Source of the DNA: Xenococcus sp039190385
GTDB lineage: Bacteria; Cyanobacteriota; Cyanobacteriia; Cyanobacteriales; Xenococcaceae
Reading direction: 5' to 3'
Assembly (NCBI GenBank): GCA_039190385.1
Contig: JBCCYD010000410.1
Location: 1-5,633 of the forward strand
DNA length: 5,633 bases
Part shown: positions 4,329 to 5,633 of the stretch, piece after piece
Position numbering within the stretch: position 1 is the first letter of the stretch
How the letters are laid out: every line of letters starts with the position of its first letter
Notes under the pieces: model-generated
Databases searched by the model: none
What the model was told of the DNA's origin: nothing
Seen by the model: the letters and a program-made list of their open reading frames with translations, nothing else
Made by a program: the position numbers and the translations under genes

Positions 4329-5570
4329 ATGATTAAAAAAGCTTTTTGGGTCTCTTTGTTAGTATTTGTTTGCTTAGTTTCTTCCCTGTGGTTTTTTGCT
4401 CCGAGTGCAGAGGCTTTTACGAAGGAGCAGAAATTATTTTTGCAATCGTGGCGTATTGTTAATCGTTCTTACGTTGATGAATCATTCAATGGGGAAAATT
4501 GGTGGTTTACGCGGGAGAAATTTATTAAAAAGCCGATGCGCAATCGCCAAGAAACCTATGATGTCATCGAGGAAATGTTAGCGCTGCTTGATGATCCTTT
4601 TACCAGATTATTAAGACCAAAAGCCTATACCAGTTTGCAAGTAAGTACTTCTGGGGAATTATTTGGTGTTGGATTACAAATTAGCCTAGATCCTAAAACC
4701 AAATTAGTTGAGGTGATCACTCCTATTGTTGGATCTCCCGCTGAATCAGCAGGAATTCATCCTCTAGACTATATTTTGGAAATCGATGGTATTGCGACAG
4801 ATACTTTAACTCTGGATGCGGCAGCAGAAAAGATGAGAGGGCCTGTAGGAACTACAGTATTGTTGACGGTACAAAATCACGATCGCGAAGAAGATAGTAT
4901 TCAGACCTTGGCAATTGTGCGCGATCTCATAACTCTCAATCCCGTCTATGCCAATTTAGATGAGCGCAACGAAGAAGCGATCGGTTATATCCGTCTCAGT
5001 GAGTTTAGTGCTAATGCCACCCAAGAAATTGCCCATGCAATCATGGATTTAACCATGCAAGGAGCCCAGTCCTATATTCTCGATTTAAGAAATAATCCTG
5101 GTGGTTTATTGCAAGCCGGAATTGGTACTGCCAGATTATGGCTCGATCACGGAACCATCGTTTACACAGTGAATCGTCAAGGAACTATCGGCAGTTTTGA
5201 TGCCAATAATTATTCACTAACCAATGATCCTCTGGTCGTTTTGGTAAATCAGGGAACTGCCAGTGCCAGCGAGATTTTAGCCGGAGCTCTACATGATAAT
5301 GATCGAGCGTTATTGGTGGGAGAGACTACCTACGGTAAAGGATTGATTCAATCTTTATTTGAATTGCCAGATGATTCAGGAATTGCCGTTACTGTTGCTA
5401 AGTATGAAACTCCTAATCATACAGATATTAATAAATTAGGAATTGAACCCGACTATGTAGTGTCGCAAGAGCCGATTACTTTTGCGCAAGTGGGGACTAA
5501 AGTAGATTTGCAATATCAAAAAGCGATCGAATTATTAACTAGTGAGAAGTTAGTCGCTGATATTTTCTAG
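4329..5570 (+). CDS. ctpA: Carboxyl-terminal processing protease CtpA (D1 precursor processing)
   Basis: The 413-residue product is an S41A serine protease with a PDZ domain. In cyanobacteria CtpA removes the C-terminal extension of the D1 precursor, which is needed to assemble the manganese cluster of photosystem II. Residues 1-29 are a signal peptide (MIKK, hydrophobic 5-23, AEA before Phe30), so it acts in the lumen or periplasm. The PDZ domain covers about 103-183 (GVGLQI 113-118; GSPAESAG 135-142). The protease core has YILDLRNNPGG (249-259), catalytic Ser312 in GTASASEILAGAL and the general-base Lys337 in YGKG, spaced 25 residues apart as in the algal D1 protease. The tail is short, without the extension of CtpB/CtpC. 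I chose ATG 4329; TTG at 4317 or 4320 would add up to four residues before the signal peptide, and no strong Shine-Dalgarno decides (AAGG at 4299-4302 lies 14 nt before TTG 4317). The gene is divergent from petB. Confidence 0.95.
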   Translation: MIKKAFWVSLLVFVCLVSSLWFFAPSAEAFTKEQKLFLQSWRIVNRSYVDESFNGENWWFTREKFIKKPMRNRQETYDVIEEMLALLDDPFTRLLRPKAYTSLQVSTSGELFGVGLQISLDPKTKLVEVITPIVGSPAESAGIHPLDYILEIDGIATDTLTLDAAAEKMRGPVGTTVLLTVQNHDREEDSIQTLAIVRDLITLNPVYANLDERNEEAIGYIRLSEFSANATQEIAHAIMDLTMQGAQSYILDLRNNPGGLLQAGIGTARLWLDHGTIVYTVNRQGTIGSFDANNYSLTNDPLVVLVNQGTASASEILAGALHDNDRALLVGETTYGKGLIQSLFELPDDSGIAVTVAKYETPNHTDINKLGIEPDYVVSQEPITFAQVGTKVDLQYQKAIELLTSEKLVADIF

Positions 5571-5610
5571 TAATTTTTCAGCATTTCTTCAATAGATTTA
5601 CGAATTCTTT

Positions 5611-5630
5611 GGGGCAAAACGAATTGCCCC
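5611..5630 (+). terminator. GC-rich hairpin after ctpA, candidate terminator
   Basis: GGGGCAA (5611-5617) and TTGCCCC (5624-5630) form a seven-pair perfect stem with a six-base loop, 41 bp after the ctpA stop. The window ends three bases later, so a following T-run cannot be checked. This is the most GC-rich short dyad in the non-coding DNA here. Confidence 0.5.
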
Positions 5631-5633
5631 TAA

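Noticed and set aside
4396..4581. Plus-strand 61-codon frame inside ctpA
   Set aside because: It is out of frame with the well-conserved ctpA coding sequence and has no supporting features.
5567..5629. Minus-strand 19-codon tail (ending IRKSIEEMLKNY and a stop) that overlaps the ctpA stop
   Set aside because: It looks like a protein C-terminus, but an in-frame TAG at 5630-5632 closes it immediately upstream and there is no start. It could be a remnant of a convergent gene; more likely it is chance, and the bases form the hairpin at 5611-5630.
1..5633. CRISPR array, transposase, prophage genes, tRNA or rRNA
   Set aside because: No spaced direct repeats, transposase motifs, cloverleaf or rRNA-like sequence were seen on either strand. 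The tandem heptamers at 1633-1667 have no spacers.

Overview
This window reads as an AT-rich cyanobacterial chromosome segment. It carries the cytochrome b6f genes petB and petD in the split form used by oxygenic phototrophs, and a CtpA-type processing protease. It also has five perfect copies of the cyanobacterial palindrome HIP1 (GCGATCGC) and a heptanucleotide tandem repeat of the kind common in cyanobacterial intergenic DNA. The genus cannot be fixed from this sequence; a unicellular, baeocystous or filamentous freshwater-type lineage would all fit.

Layout, left to right. (1) Positions 1-940, minus strand: a GTG-started, edge-truncated gene that fuses an N-terminal J-domain to a Ser/Asn/Tyr-rich linker and a C-terminal pentapeptide-repeat domain. 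A good TTGACA-type promoter lies upstream of it. (2) 941-1407: AT-rich divergent intergenic region. (3) 1408-1632, plus strand: a 74-residue acidic protein resembling Rof/YaeO, the Rho-binding antiterminator, which is odd because cyanobacteria are known to lack Rho. (4) 1633-1692: a 5 x 7 bp tandem repeat followed by a degenerate 12 bp repeat that contains the next start codon. (5) 1693-2625, plus strand: an ABC-2-type ATPase with no permease gene beside it. (6) 2650-2688: a hairpin between convergent genes, probably a shared terminator. (7) 4020-2724, minus strand: the petB-petD operon. (8) 4021-4328: a divergent regulatory region with an 11 bp inverted repeat. (9) 4329-5570, plus strand: ctpA, followed by a GC-rich hairpin at the window edge.

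Functionally the right half is photosynthetic. PetB and PetD form the quinol-oxidising core of cytochrome b6f. CtpA is exported and in cyanobacteria trims the D1 precursor of photosystem II. Their divergent arrangement around one 308 bp region may allow joint control. The left half is less well understood: a probable co-chaperone/scaffold fusion, a Rof-like protein and an orphan transporter ATPase.

I found no CRISPR array, transposase, tRNA, rRNA or phage genes, and nothing that amounts to a clear new multi-gene system. The points most worth a second look are the Rof-like protein in a Rho-less phylum, the J-domain/pentapeptide fusion, the orphan ATPase whose stop codon overlaps a four-codon vestige of a possible next gene (ATG and two sense codons before a stop), and the petB-ctpA dyad.
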